From: Enterobacter bugandensis
GTDB lineage: Bacteria > Pseudomonadota > Gammaproteobacteria > Enterobacterales > Enterobacteriaceae
Assembly: GCF_900324475.1 (NCBI RefSeq)
Contig: NZ_LT992502.1
Span: forward strand, 1,116,001 to 1,180,000
Reading direction: 5' to 3'
Length of the DNA stretch: 64,000 nt
Part shown: positions 9,895 to 20,775 of the stretch, in pieces
How positions within the stretch are numbered: the stretch's first letter is position 1
How the letters are laid out: every line of letters starts with the position of its first letter
The notes under the pieces: generated by a model
The model's database searches: none
What the model was told of the DNA's origin: nothing
What the model saw: the letters and a program-made list of their open reading frames with translations, nothing else
Position numbers and translations under genes: made by a program

Positions 9895-11181
9895 ATGAAG
9901 ATAGCAACACTTAAAACGGGTCTGGGTTCGCTGGCACTGCTGCCGGGCCTGGCGCTGGCTGCTCCTGCCGTGGCAGACAAAGCCGATAACGCCTTTATGA
10001 TGATCAGCACCGCGCTGGTGCTGTTCATGTCTATCCCGGGCATTGCGCTGTTCTACGGCGGCCTGATCCGCGGCAAAAACGTTCTCTCCATGCTGACGCA
10101 GGTTGCCGTGACGTTCGCGCTGGTCTGCGTGCTGTGGGTGGTTTACGGTTACTCGCTGGCCTTCGGTACCGGCAACGCCTTCTTTGGTAACTTCGACTGG
10201 GTAATGCTGAAAAATATTGAGCTGACCGCGCTGATGGGCAGCTTCTACCAGTACATCCACGTCGCGTTCCAGGGCTCGTTCGCCTGCATTACCGTCGGGC
10301 TGATTGTGGGGGCGCTGGCGGAGCGCATCCGTTTCTCTGCCGTTCTGATCTTCGTGGTGGTCTGGCTGACCCTCTCCTATGTGCCGATTGCGCACATGGT
10401 CTGGGGCGGTGGTCTGCTGGCAACGCACGGCGCGCTGGACTTTGCGGGCGGTACCGTTGTCCATATCAACGCCGCGGTAGCGGGCCTGGTGGGCGCATAC
10501 TTGATTGGCAAACGCGTGGGCTTCGGTAAAGAGGCGTTCAAACCGCATAACCTGCCGATGGTGTTTACCGGTACGGCTATCCTCTACTTTGGCTGGTTCG
10601 GCTTCAACGCCGGCTCCGCAAGTGCCGCGAACGAAATCGCCGCGCTGGCCTTCGTGAACACCGTTGTGGCGACGGCGGGTGCAATTCTCTCCTGGGTATT
10701 CGGCGAGTGGGCGGTACGCGGTAAACCTTCCCTGCTGGGTGCCTGTTCAGGGGCGATTGCCGGTCTGGTCGGTATCACCCCGGCGTGTGGCTATGTGGGT
10801 GTCGGTGGTGCGCTGCTGGTGGGACTGGTCGCGGGTCTGGCAGGTCTGTGGGGCGTCACCGCACTGAAACGCGTGCTGCGCGTGGATGACCCTTGCGATG
10901 TGTTCGGCGTCCACGGCGTGTGCGGCATCGTCGGCTGTATCATGACCGGCATCTTCGCCGCGAAATCACTGGGTGGCGTGGGCTACGCAGAAGGTGTCAC
11001 CATGGTTCATCAGGTGCTGGTGCAGCTGGAAAGTATCGCTATCACCGTGGTGTGGTCTGCCGTTGTCGCCTTCATCGGCTATAAGCTGGCGGATATGACC
11101 GTTGGGCTGCGCGTACCGGAAGAGCAGGAGCGCGAAGGTCTGGACGTCAACAGCCACGGCGAGAATGCGTATAACGCCTAA
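9895..11181 (+). CDS. amtB: Ammonium channel AmtB
   Basis: A 428-residue inner-membrane ammonium transporter, the length of E. coli AmtB. A cleavable signal peptide is visible (hydrophobic GLGSLALLPGLALA, then APAVADK), followed by 11 membrane helices. The pore twin histidines lie in AGGTVVHINAA and DVFGVHGVCG, and the family signature is seen in the first of these. The C-terminal cytosolic tail that contacts GlnK (VGLRVPEEQEREGLDVNSHG) is intact. Second gene of the glnK operon. Confidence 0.98.
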   Translation: MKIATLKTGLGSLALLPGLALAAPAVADKADNAFMMISTALVLFMSIPGIALFYGGLIRGKNVLSMLTQVAVTFALVCVLWVVYGYSLAFGTGNAFFGNFDWVMLKNIELTALMGSFYQYIHVAFQGSFACITVGLIVGALAERIRFSAVLIFVVVWLTLSYVPIAHMVWGGGLLATHGALDFAGGTVVHINAAVAGLVGAYLIGKRVGFGKEAFKPHNLPMVFTGTAILYFGWFGFNAGSASAANEIAALAFVNTVVATAGAILSWVFGEWAVRGKPSLLGACSGAIAGLVGITPACGYVGVGGALLVGLVAGLAGLWGVTALKRVLRVDDPCDVFGVHGVCGIVGCIMTGIFAAKSLGGVGYAEGVTMVHQVLVQLESIAITVVWSAVVAFIGYKLADMTVGLRVPEEQEREGLDVNSHGENAYNA

Positions 11182-11189
11182 TAAAAAGC

Positions 11190-11217
11190 AAAACGGCAAC
11201 TTCGGTTGCCGTTTTTA
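11190..11217 (+). terminator. Terminator of glnK-amtB
   Basis: Stem AACGGCAAC/GTTGCCGTT with a TTCG loop, A residues on the 5' side and TTTTT on the 3' side, nine bases after the amtB stop. Confidence 0.92.
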
Positions 11218-11227
11218 ATGTTTATTA

Positions 11228-11271
11228 CCTCTCCCATGGGAGAGGGTCAGGGTGAGGGCATCAGGCCGCAC
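11228..11271. repeat. Dispersed palindromic repeat, copy 1
   Basis: An 18-bp palindrome (CCTCTCCCATGGGAGAGG) followed by a tail with GGTGAGGGCATCAGGCCG. The same unit recurs at four other gene ends here (about 37525, 44385, 47698, 52691). It lies between convergent amtB and tesB. REP-like by position and structure. Confidence 0.8.
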
Positions 11272-11275
11272 ACCA

Positions 11276-12136
11276 TTACCCGCGATTACGCATTACCCCT
11301 TCCTGCACCGTAGAAGCGACCAGCACGCCGTCCTGGGTATAAAACTCTCCACGCACAAACCCGCGAGCGCTCGACGCTGACGTACTCTCCACGCTGTAAA
11401 GCAGCCACTCATTCATATTGAACGGACGGTGGAACCACATGGAGTGATCGATGGTTGCGACCTGCATCCCTTTTTCAAGGAAACCAACGCCGTGCGGCTG
11501 TAGCGCAACCGGCAGAAAGTTAAAGTCTGACGCGTAGCCCAGCAGATACTGATGCACGCGGAAATCTTCCGGCACGGTGCCATTGGCGCGGATCCAGACC
11601 TGACGCTTCGGCTCGGCGGTGTGGCCTTTCATGGGGTTGTGGAACTCAACCGGGCGGATCTCCAGCGGTTTATCGCAGAGAAACTTCTCTTTGACCTGCG
11701 GCGGAAGCAGATGCGCCAGCGCGCGGGCGATATCGGTCTCTGATTTGAGTTCGTCCGGCGACGGTGCTGGCGGCATCACTTTCTGATGTTCATACCCCGG
11801 TTCCGGCGCCTGGAAAGAGGCGGTCATATAAAAGATAGGCTTACCGTTCTGAACGGCCGCCACGCGGCGTGCGCTGAAACTGTTGCCGTCTCTCAAAACT
11901 TCAACGTCATACACAATCGGTTTTGCGCTGTCGCCAGGGCGTAAGAAATAGCTGTGGAATGAGTGCACCAGGCGGTCTGCAGGGACGGTCTCCTTTGCAG
12001 CGTAGAGCGCTTGTCCAACGACCTGGCCGCCGAAAACCTGACGTAAGCCGAGGTCTTCGCTCTGCCCGCGATAGAGTCCTTCCTCAATTTTTTCCAGATT
12101 CAGTAATGTCAGCAGATTGTTCAGTGCCTGACTCAT
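11276..12136 (-). CDS. tesB: Acyl-CoA thioesterase II TesB
   Basis: A 286-residue double-hotdog thioesterase, equal to E. coli TesB, hydrolysing a wide range of medium- and long-chain acyl-CoAs in the cytoplasm. The catalytic segments are [11 protein letters not shown] (Asp), [10 protein letters not shown] (Thr/Ser) and STVQEGVMR (Gln). The ATG at 12136 matches the family N-terminus [12 protein letters not shown]; the frame continues four codons upstream without support. Single gene, convergent with amtB and divergent from ybaY. Confidence 0.97.
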   Translation of the reverse strand: MSQALNNLLTLLNLEKIEEGLYRGQSEDLGLRQVFGGQVVGQALYAAKETVPADRLVHSFHSYFLRPGDSAKPIVYDVEVLRDGNSFSARRVAAVQNGKPIFYMTASFQAPEPGYEHQKVMPPAPSPDELKSETDIARALAHLLPPQVKEKFLCDKPLEIRPVEFHNPMKGHTAEPKRQVWIRANGTVPEDFRVHQYLLGYASDFNFLPVALQPHGVGFLEKGMQVATIDHSMWFHRPFNMNEWLLYSVESTSASSARGFVRGEFYTQDGVLVASTVQEGVMRNRG

Positions 12137-12339
12137 AATTATCCTCAATAAACGCCGTAGCGAAAGATAGGCAGAGTATAACGCAGAAATGAAAGTGGTC
12201 CGATGGGTAGAATAATCTGAATGTCGGCACGTTTTTAGGCATTAATCGGTGATCTGTGCCACACTTAAAAACGTTATGTGATTGAAACGACATCGGATGG
12301 GATCGATCCCGCTGGTGCATTGATGATAAGGAGACTTCA

Positions 12340-12867
12340 ATGAAACTCGTGCCCATGCTAAGTGGTGTAGCTATTGCGGTGGCGTTGTCCGCCTGTGCCG
12401 GTAAGAGCGCCCAGGTGCCGGTACCAGCTGCAGATCCGAACGGGATTAATACCCTTTCACAGCAATCCATTCAGCAGCCTAACGTTTCCGGTACAATCTG
12501 GATTAAACAGAGAGTCGCTCTGCCGCCGGATGCGGTATTAACGGTCACGCTGTCTGATGCTTCCCTGGCGGACGCGCCGTCGAAGGTGCTGGCTCAGCGC
12601 GCGGTCCGTACTGAAGGTAAGCAGGCTCCGTTTAGCTTCGTGTTGCCGTATAACCCGTCAGACGTGCAGCCGAATGCCCGTATTCTGCTGAGCGCAGCGG
12701 TAACCATCAACGGCAAGCTGGTCTTTATCACCGATACGGTCCAGGAAGCGATTAACCACGGTGGAACCAAAATCGACCTGAATCTGGTGCCGGTGCAGCA
12801 AACCGAAGTCCCGGTTGCTCCACAGACCAATCAGCCGTCTCTGCCAACCCCACCGACCCAGATGTAA
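12340..12867 (+). CDS. ybaY: YbaY family lipoprotein
   Basis: A 175-residue predicted lipoprotein. The lipobox LSAC at residues 16-19 follows a short hydrophobic signal, and residue +2 after Cys is Ala, which favours the outer membrane. The body (about residues 50-150) matches the YbaY/YscW-like beta domain found in Gram-negative lipoproteins, and the tail is rich in Pro, Gln and Thr. E. coli YbaY has no firm biochemical role. It is a single gene divergent from tesB with about 200 bases between. Confidence 0.9.
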   Translation: MKLVPMLSGVAIAVALSACAGKSAQVPVPAADPNGINTLSQQSIQQPNVSGTIWIKQRVALPPDAVLTVTLSDASLADAPSKVLAQRAVRTEGKQAPFSFVLPYNPSDVQPNARILLSAAVTINGKLVFITDTVQEAINHGGTKIDLNLVPVQQTEVPVAPQTNQPSLPTPPTQM

Positions 12868-12879
12868 CTGTTGCTCTTA

Positions 12880-12902
12880 CCCTCTCCTTCGGGGGAGGGT
12901 TT
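12880..12902 (+). terminator. Hairpin after ybaY
   Basis: CCCTCTCC-TTC-GGGGGAGGG hairpin followed by TTTAG, 12 bases after the ybaY stop. The U run is short. The stem resembles the core of the dispersed repeat but lacks its tail. Confidence 0.55.
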
Positions 12903-13212
12903 AGTACACCCAGCGGTATTTCTGCAAATCAATCTGTCCTGCGCCCGACACCTGCACACCCTCTGAAAGCAATGCCTGACGCTGACGCTGGAGATCCGGC
13001 CCGGTCAGCGAGATACCGCCATGACGGTTCACCACCCGATGCCAGGGCAGCGTACTGCCTTCCGGCAACCGCTTCAGGACGCCACCGACCTGTCGCGCCG
13101 CGCGTGGAGAGCCTGCCAGCCTTGCCACATCACCGTAGGTGGTGACATAGCCTTCCGGAATCGAGGCCACGATTTGCCATACGCGCTGGGGAAAGGAGTC
13201 GTTTTCGTCCAT
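12901..13212 (-). CDS. ybaZ: Alkyltransferase-like protein YbaZ (Atl)
   Basis: A 103-residue member of the alkyltransferase-like family, related to the C-terminal domain of O6-methylguanine-DNA methyltransferase. The active-site motif, PCHR in true transferases, is PWHRVVN here, so there is no acceptor cysteine. Family members bind O6-alkylguanine lesions and hand them to nucleotide excision repair. The DNA-binding stretch GYVTTYGDVARLAGSPRAAR is clear. ATG at 13212 was chosen because MDENDSFPQRVWQIV matches the family start; the frame runs 40 codons further upstream without similarity. Divergent from ffs. Confidence 0.93.
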   Translation of the reverse strand: MDENDSFPQRVWQIVASIPEGYVTTYGDVARLAGSPRAARQVGGVLKRLPEGSTLPWHRVVNRHGGISLTGPDLQRQRQALLSEGVQVSGAGQIDLQKYRWVY

Positions 13213-13312
13213 ACCTTCACCTGTGGGGATGTTTGGACCGTCATGGTAAACGAAGATCGCCCTGATTGCTGCGCCTGTTTGCGCAAGAAACCAGCATCCG
13301 GTTCCTGGTCGC

Positions 13313-13341
13313 TTGCAATTGGCTCTTCGCACAGGGATAAT
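13313..13341 (+). promoter_or_regulatory. Sigma-70 promoter of ffs
   Basis: TTGCAA (-35), 17-base spacer, GATAAT (-10). Start of transcription would be near 13348, giving a 5' leader of about 26 bases that RNase P would remove, as known for E. coli 4.5S RNA. Confidence 0.7.
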
Positions 13342-13373
13342 GCGCCAGCGCGTTGGTTATCAACGCTCTCAAT

Positions 13374-13487
13374 GGGGGCTCTGTTGGTTCTCCCGCAACG
13401 CTACTCTGTTCACCAGGTCAGGTCCGGAAGGAAGCAGCCAGGGCAGACGACGTGGGTGCCGGGATGTAGCTGGCAGGGCCCCCACCC
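13374..13487 (+). ncRNA. ffs: 4.5S RNA of the signal recognition particle
   Basis: A 114-base sequence nearly identical to E. coli 4.5S RNA. The terminal helix pairs GGGGGCTCTG with the final CAGGGCCCCCACCC. The Ffh-binding hairpin has the invariant GTCAGGTCCGGAAGGAAGCA with its GGAA tetraloop and symmetric and asymmetric internal loops. With Ffh it forms the SRP that targets membrane proteins to the translocon. The gene marks the boundary between conserved core (left) and accessory DNA (right). Confidence 0.98.
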
Positions 13488-13736
13488 ATTTGTGGCCTCA
13501 TCCATCTTTCCTGTTCCCATCTCTTTTTAGCCTTTATTCCACAATAATATAATGCCTATACCGTGTAATATATATTTCATCGCTCTGAAATATTACTGTC
13601 ATAAACCTGTAATAATAGACTGGCATTTTATAATTGGACGTCTATTTTCGTCAAAATTCAAAAAAATATAGATCTGGATAACAGTGATAACTTCGTGTAT
13701 TAAATAAAGTACTTATTCCGAAGGGAAGTGACAAAC

Positions 13737-13988
13737 ATGGCTACTGCAGTTTTAAATGTTAAAATTGACGAAGCGCTAAAAGAAAGACTCCGCCACTATG
13801 CGGAAGTAAATAACGAAAATTTAAGCGTGACCACAGAGAAACTGCTGCTGCTGGCGTTTGAAGCAGTAGAAGAGGCGGGAGTATCGGAAGAGGATATTGA
13901 TAATCAGCATACGGAAGAAGAGAGTGTTTCTCCTTTTACTCCTAAAGAAATCAAGGCTCTACGTAAACTTCTGAAGAAGAGAAAATGA
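13737..13988 (+). CDS. Small ribbon-helix-helix-like protein, first gene of a two-gene operon
   Basis: I do not recognise this gene by name. It encodes 83 residues. Residues 2-42 read as a ribbon-helix-helix DNA-binding fold: a short strand (AVLNVKID), a first helix (EALKERLRHYAEV) and a second helix after LSVTTEKL. The middle is acidic (EEDIDNQHTEEES), and the C-terminus is basic (RKLLKKRK). This layout is common in type II antitoxins and small repressors. GAAGGGAAG lies about ten bases before the ATG at 13737; a GTG at 13728 is possible. Its stop overlaps the next start (ATGA). DNA here is visibly more AT-rich than the flanking core. Confidence 0.7.
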   Translation: MATAVLNVKIDEALKERLRHYAEVNNENLSVTTEKLLLLAFEAVEEAGVSEEDIDNQHTEEESVSPFTPKEIKALRKLLKKRK

Positions 13989-14200
13989 AACAACAACTGT
14001 CAACTGCCAGTGACTACAACGAGGCCTGCGCTCTGTTGCGCTCAGGCTACGTGAAGCATGTACGTCTTGGCTGGAATGTTGGAAGCGATGAGTTCTTTCG
14101 TATTGCGTCTGACTGGTGTGATACCGGTGCAAAAATAAAGAAAGACGGTGATAATTTCGTTATTTCCCTGAAAGGTTTCCCCATTCCTCCTCAGCACTAA
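13985..14200 (+). CDS. Unrecognised 71-residue protein, partner of the RHH-like gene
   Basis: A small acidic-basic mixed protein without signal peptide or membrane segment. Predicted order by eye is helix (SDYNEACALLRSG), strand (VKHVRLGWN), helix (SDEFFRIASDWCDTG), two strands (AKIKKDGDNFVISLKG). It is translationally coupled to the preceding gene (4-base ATGA overlap) and ends 13 bases before a strong terminator, so the two form a closed operon. A toxin-antitoxin or regulator-effector pair fits this layout, but no known toxin motif is seen and I assign no function. Confidence 0.65.
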   Translation: MKQQLSTASDYNEACALLRSGYVKHVRLGWNVGSDEFFRIASDWCDTGAKIKKDGDNFVISLKGFPIPPQH

Positions 14201-14213
14201 ATCCTGACCAGTG

Positions 14214-14255
14214 AAAACTGCTGACTGCATATATTACAGTCAGCAGTTTTTATTT
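14214..14255 (+). terminator. Strong terminator of the two-gene operon
   Basis: 14-bp perfect stem AAAACTGCTGACTG/CAGTCAGCAGTTTT with a 9-base AT loop and a T-rich tail. Its A-rich 5' arm could also make it work for the convergent MocR gene. Confidence 0.93.
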
Positions 14256-14280
14256 TATGACCCAGTTCAAAATTTTAATA

Positions 14281-15702
14281 TTAAACCAGGCGGCGTTTGA
14301 CTGCTGGCGTATTTGAATTTAGCGCGAGCCATAACGGTTTAATCCGCAGCAATGCCGCTTCCAGCTCCGCTGGCTCCAGCGAAAAGGGCATACGTAAAAA
14401 GCGGTCAAACGCCCCCGATAAGCCAAACCGCGTCCCGGTGCCCAGGTTAATCCCGATGATTTCTGCCCGTGCGGCAAGCTGTGTCGCCAGCATGCCAGGA
14501 AGTTCGATCCAGTAAGAGAGTCCGCCCTCCGCCTCATGAAACGTCCACTCCGGGAAATGTTCTCGCAGCAGGTTACTGCATCGATCGCGCCGTTCCGCCA
14601 GCATCTTGCGGCGAGCGGGCAGAAAACGCTCGCTATTGTCGATAAGCCACAGCGTTGCCAGCTGCTCTAGCAGCGGCGAGCCTAAATCCAGCGTATCGCG
14701 CGTCTGGGCGAGCGTGGCGATAGTCCGCGAGGAGGCGCGGATCCAGCCGAGACGCAGCCCGCCCCAGAAGCTTTTTCCGGCAGAGCCTAGCGTAATCACG
14801 CTGGCCTGCGGGTTAAACGATGCCAGCGGTGGCGGCGGTGGCGAATCAAACCAGAGATCGACCATCGTTTCATCCACGACCAGCGCCGTGCGGGTCTGGG
14901 CTGCTATATCAGCGATTGCCTGACGGGTGGCGATATCCATGCATCGACCGGTTGGGTTGTGAAAATCGGGCATCAGGTAGGCCAGGCGCGGCGCGGTCTG
15001 GGCAAGCGTAGCCGCAAAGCCATCCGTATCCCAGCCCGTTTCCGGCAACGACACTCCTACTGGCCGACACTGTGCTCCCTGAATAGCGGCAATCGCCAGC
15101 GGATAGGTGGGGTGATCGACCACGACGCGATCCCCCGGTCCGGCCATCATCCGCAGCACCAGCGCGAACCCGCTGACGGCACCGTTGACCACCATCACCT
15201 CGTCTGCCCGGGTTGGAAGACCTCGCGCGGTATAGCGCGCAGCGATGGCCTCCCGTAGCGCCGGCAGCCCAAGCTGCTCGTAGCCCGTCAGCGAGAGGTG
15301 TTGAGTAATAGCCGTAAGTGCATGGGTGTAAGCCTGGTGGATCTCCGGCCCGGCGCTGAGGGCGGCAGTGGAAAGATCCAGGGCGACGCTCGCTGCGGAA
15401 AGGGTGGGAACGGCGCGTGCATCCGGGAGGATGACGCGCGACCCGCTGCCGTGGCGGCTTTCAAGATAACCCTCTTCACGCAGGTGGGCGAGGGCGCTGC
15501 TGACGGTGGTTCGGCTGACGTTCAGCGCCGTCGCCAGCTCACGCTCACCCGGCAGGCGCGTATGCAGTGCCAGCCGGCCATCAAGGATTAATAAGCGCAG
15601 CGCGTCAGCCAGCTGGCGCCAGAGCGGAGTGCGGGATGAAGTTTGCTGCCAGTGCCCTAAAAGGCGTACCAAAGACTGGCTTCCGAAGCGGCGTGATGAC
15701 AT
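14281..15702 (-). CDS. MocR-family transcriptional regulator (YczR-like)
   Basis: A 473-residue fusion of a GntR winged helix-turn-helix (about residues 25-95: PLWRQLADALR, LPGERELATALNVSRTTVSSAL) with a fold-type I aminotransferase domain. The PLP lysine is in TLGSAGKSFWGGLRLGW, and the substrate segment DFHNPTGR is present. MocR proteins use PLP as an effector and mostly do not catalyse transamination. It is divergent from a YczE-type membrane protein, the arrangement described for YczR regulators. It probably controls that neighbour. The effector is unknown. Confidence 0.88.
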   Translation of the reverse strand: MSSRRFGSQSLVRLLGHWQQTSSRTPLWRQLADALRLLILDGRLALHTRLPGERELATALNVSRTTVSSALAHLREEGYLESRHGSGSRVILPDARAVPTLSAASVALDLSTAALSAGPEIHQAYTHALTAITQHLSLTGYEQLGLPALREAIAARYTARGLPTRADEVMVVNGAVSGFALVLRMMAGPGDRVVVDHPTYPLAIAAIQGAQCRPVGVSLPETGWDTDGFAATLAQTAPRLAYLMPDFHNPTGRCMDIATRQAIADIAAQTRTALVVDETMVDLWFDSPPPPPLASFNPQASVITLGSAGKSFWGGLRLGWIRASSRTIATLAQTRDTLDLGSPLLEQLATLWLIDNSERFLPARRKMLAERRDRCSNLLREHFPEWTFHEAEGGLSYWIELPGMLATQLAARAEIIGINLGTGTRFGLSGAFDRFLRMPFSLEPAELEAALLRIKPLWLALNSNTPAVKRRLV

Positions 15703-15707
15703 AAGCA

Positions 15708-15729
15708 GTCCACTATTTAAAAACTGGAC
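15708..15729. promoter_or_regulatory. Inverted repeat between mocR and yczE
   Basis: GTCCA-N12-TGGAC, immediately upstream of the MocR start and 60 bases before yczE. It is a candidate operator for the MocR protein. The evidence is position and symmetry only. Confidence 0.35.
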
Positions 15730-15788
15730 ATTAATCTTAGTGCCATTTTAGGTCAGGATGAAAGTCGGGTTCACTGGAGAAGATAAAA

Positions 15789-16400
15789 ATGGTACGTCGT
15801 CTGCTACAACTTTATGTCGGTTTAGGGCTGTATGGGCTTTCCACCGCGATGTTTATTCGTGCGGATTTGGGGGTCGATCCGTGGGATGTGTTTCACCTTG
15901 GCGTGGGAATACAGCTGGGGATGAGCATCGGGACGGTGATCATTTTGACCGGGGCTGCGGTGCTCTTACTGTGGATCCCACTGCGTCAGATGCCCGGTCT
16001 TGGCACGATCAGCAACGTGATTTGTATCGGTCTGGCGGCGGACGCCAGCATGGCGCTTATCCCCGAACTGAGTTCGTTATCCGTGCGCATCGCTTTCCTG
16101 GTGTCGGGCATCGTGATGAACGCGATCGCCACCAGCATGTACATCGGGGCCGGTTTCGGGCCTGGTCCGCGCGACGGCCTGATGACCGGCATTCACGCCC
16201 GGCTGGGGTGGTCCATTCGCAGCGTGCGTACCTCCATCGAAGTGTCCGTCCTGCTGATTGGGTGCGTGCTGGGTGGCTCGTTTGGGGTGGGAACCGTGGC
16301 GTATGCTCTGACCATTGGCCCGCTTATCCAGCTCTGTTTGCCCTGGTTCCGCCAGAAGCCGCGCGGTGAGAAAATGACGCAGCCGGAGCGGGTTGTTTAA
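15789..16400 (+). CDS. yczE: YczE/YitT-type membrane protein
   Basis: A 203-residue integral membrane protein with about five hydrophobic segments. Typical family features are the N-terminal LYVGLGLYGLSTAMFIRADLGVDPWDV and the glycine-rich GAGFGPGPRDGLMTGI around residue 120, both keeping the DP/GP motif of YczE proteins. The molecular function is unknown; members are suspected transporters or regulators of secretion. It lies divergent from a MocR regulator. The stop codon ends exactly where an operator-like element upstream of lacI begins. Confidence 0.82.
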   Translation: MVRRLLQLYVGLGLYGLSTAMFIRADLGVDPWDVFHLGVGIQLGMSIGTVIILTGAAVLLLWIPLRQMPGLGTISNVICIGLAADASMALIPELSSLSVRIAFLVSGIVMNAIATSMYIGAGFGPGPRDGLMTGIHARLGWSIRSVRTSIEVSVLLIGCVLGGSFGVGTVAYALTIGPLIQLCLPWFRQKPRGEKMTQPERVV

Positions 16401-16419
16401 TTTGCGAAGCGCTCACATG
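16401..16419. promoter_or_regulatory. LacI operator-like element upstream of lacI
   Basis: Read on the minus strand it contains TGTGAGCGCTTCGCAAA, 17 bases identical to the element in front of lacZ at 17624-17640, in inverted orientation. It resembles E. coli lac operators (TTGTGAGCGC half-site). It lies about 60 bases before lacI, so autoregulation or looping with the lacZ operator is likely. Confidence 0.75.
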
Positions 16420-16476
16420 TTTTAACGGCGTCGCTGTGCCAGAATAGACGCTTCGAAAATCGCGATGCCAGAACGC

Positions 16477-17547
16477 ATGAAAGCAATCACTCTTTATGAT
16501 GTCGCCCTCCTTGCGGGGGTTTCTTATCAGACCGTTTCCCGCGTGATTAACGACGCGGAGCACGTCTCTGCCCGCACGCGGGAAAAGGTGCAGCAGGCAA
16601 TGGCGGAGCTGCATTACGTTCCCAACCTGCGGGCGCAGCAGCTGGCGGGGAAACGCACCCGTACGCTGGGGCTCATCACCACCGATCTGGCGCTGCACGC
16701 GCCTTCGCAAATTGTCTCGGCGGTAAAATCCCGGGCTGCAGGGCAGGGGGCGAGCGTCCTGATTTCCATGGTGGAGCAGCCGCAGCAGTGTCAGGCGGCG
16801 CTTCAGGCGCTGCTGGCGCAGCGGGTAGACGCGCTGCTGGTAAATGTGCCGCTTGACGATCCGCACGCCGAAGCGCTCAGGTCGCTGGCGACGCCCGTCC
16901 CGGTGCTGTTCCTCGACGTGTCACCGTCAGCGCAGGTAAATAGCCTCGTGTTTAACGCCGAAGAGGGGGCACGCCTGGGCGTTGAGCATCTGCTTTCGCT
17001 GGGGCATCAGCATATTGCCCTGCTGAGCGGGCCGGAAAGCTCGGTCTCTGCGCGCGCGCGTCTGGCGGGATGGAAAGCGACGCTGGCGCAGGCGGGTCTC
17101 GACGCGGCTGCGGTGGCCTACGGCGACTGGAGCGCGGCCAGCGGCTATGAGAAGGGACATGTGCTGCTCTCGGGGGCGGTACTGCCGGATGCCATTCTGG
17201 TGGCGAACGATCAGATGGCGCTTGGGGTAATGCGCGCCTGTGCGGAAAAAGGGATAGCTGTTCCTGGCCAGATATCGGTGGTCGGGTTTGACGATACGGC
17301 CGACAGCGCCTGGTTTTCTCCGCCGCTGACGACCATTCGTCAGGCGTTTCGCGAGGCGGGCGAGCGCAGCGTGGAGTGGCTTCTGTCCCCCAGCGGGGGG
17401 GAGGAATGCTGGCAGGTTCAGCTGCCGGTAACGCTGGTGACCCGACATTCCAGCGCGCGCCGCACCCCGCAGCAGGCCGAACGCGAGGATCTGGCGCAGC
17501 AGCTCAGAAGCCTGGCCCTCCTTGCCGGGCAGCTTGCCCGCAAATAA
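16477..17547 (+). CDS. lacI: Lac repressor LacI
   Basis: A 356-residue LacI-family repressor. The N-terminal helix-turn-helix LYDVALLAGVSYQTVSRVIN is nearly the E. coli LacI reading head, with YQ at the operator-contacting positions. The hinge contains AQQLAGK. The core keeps LALHAPSQIV, LFLDVS, LVANDQMALG and VVGFDDT. The C-terminus (LAQQLRSLALLAGQLARK) has leucine repeats suited to the tetramerisation helix. The start at 16477 matches the family MK..TLYDVA; an ATG four codons earlier is also possible. Operators flank the gene on both sides. Confidence 0.93.
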   Translation: MKAITLYDVALLAGVSYQTVSRVINDAEHVSARTREKVQQAMAELHYVPNLRAQQLAGKRTRTLGLITTDLALHAPSQIVSAVKSRAAGQGASVLISMVEQPQQCQAALQALLAQRVDALLVNVPLDDPHAEALRSLATPVPVLFLDVSPSAQVNSLVFNAEEGARLGVEHLLSLGHQHIALLSGPESSVSARARLAGWKATLAQAGLDAAAVAYGDWSAASGYEKGHVLLSGAVLPDAILVANDQMALGVMRACAEKGIAVPGQISVVGFDDTADSAWFSPPLTTIRQAFREAGERSVEWLLSPSGGEECWQVQLPVTLVTRHSSARRTPQQAEREDLAQQLRSLALLAGQLARK

Positions 17548-17552
17548 AACTT

Positions 17553-17568
17553 TGTGATCGGACTCGCT
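17553..17568. promoter_or_regulatory. CRP-like site of the lacZ promoter
   Basis: TGTGA-N6-TCGCT keeps the strong left half-site and part of the right. Its centre is about 61 bases before the likely transcription start, the class I position used in the E. coli lac promoter. Confidence 0.55.
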
Positions 17569-17585
17569 ACCCCGCGATTGCGTGC

Positions 17586-17614
17586 TTTACCGTCGCCGGG
17601 TGCCAGGGCATGTT
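17586..17614 (+). promoter_or_regulatory. lacZ promoter
   Basis: TTTACC, 17-base spacer, CATGTT. These are recognisably the E. coli lac hexamers (TTTACA and TATGTT), followed by the operator at the predicted start site. Confidence 0.65.
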
Positions 17615-17620
17615 AACCAA

Positions 17621-20742
<3,122 letters not shown>

Positions 20743-20748
20743 CCAGAG

Positions 20749-20773
20749 AGGCGGCCACCGGGCGTGGCCGCCT
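20749..20773. terminator. Hairpin between convergent lacZ and rcnA
   Basis: Perfect 10-bp stem AGGCGGCCAC/GTGGCCGCCT with a 5-base loop, between stops 34 bases apart. No U tract on either side, so termination efficiency is uncertain. Confidence 0.55.
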
Positions 20774-20775
20774 GC

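Noticed and set aside
15758..16369. 203-codon frame overlapping yczE on the same strand
   Set aside because: The other frame has clear membrane helices and family motifs; this one is Arg/His/Gly-rich and out of frame.
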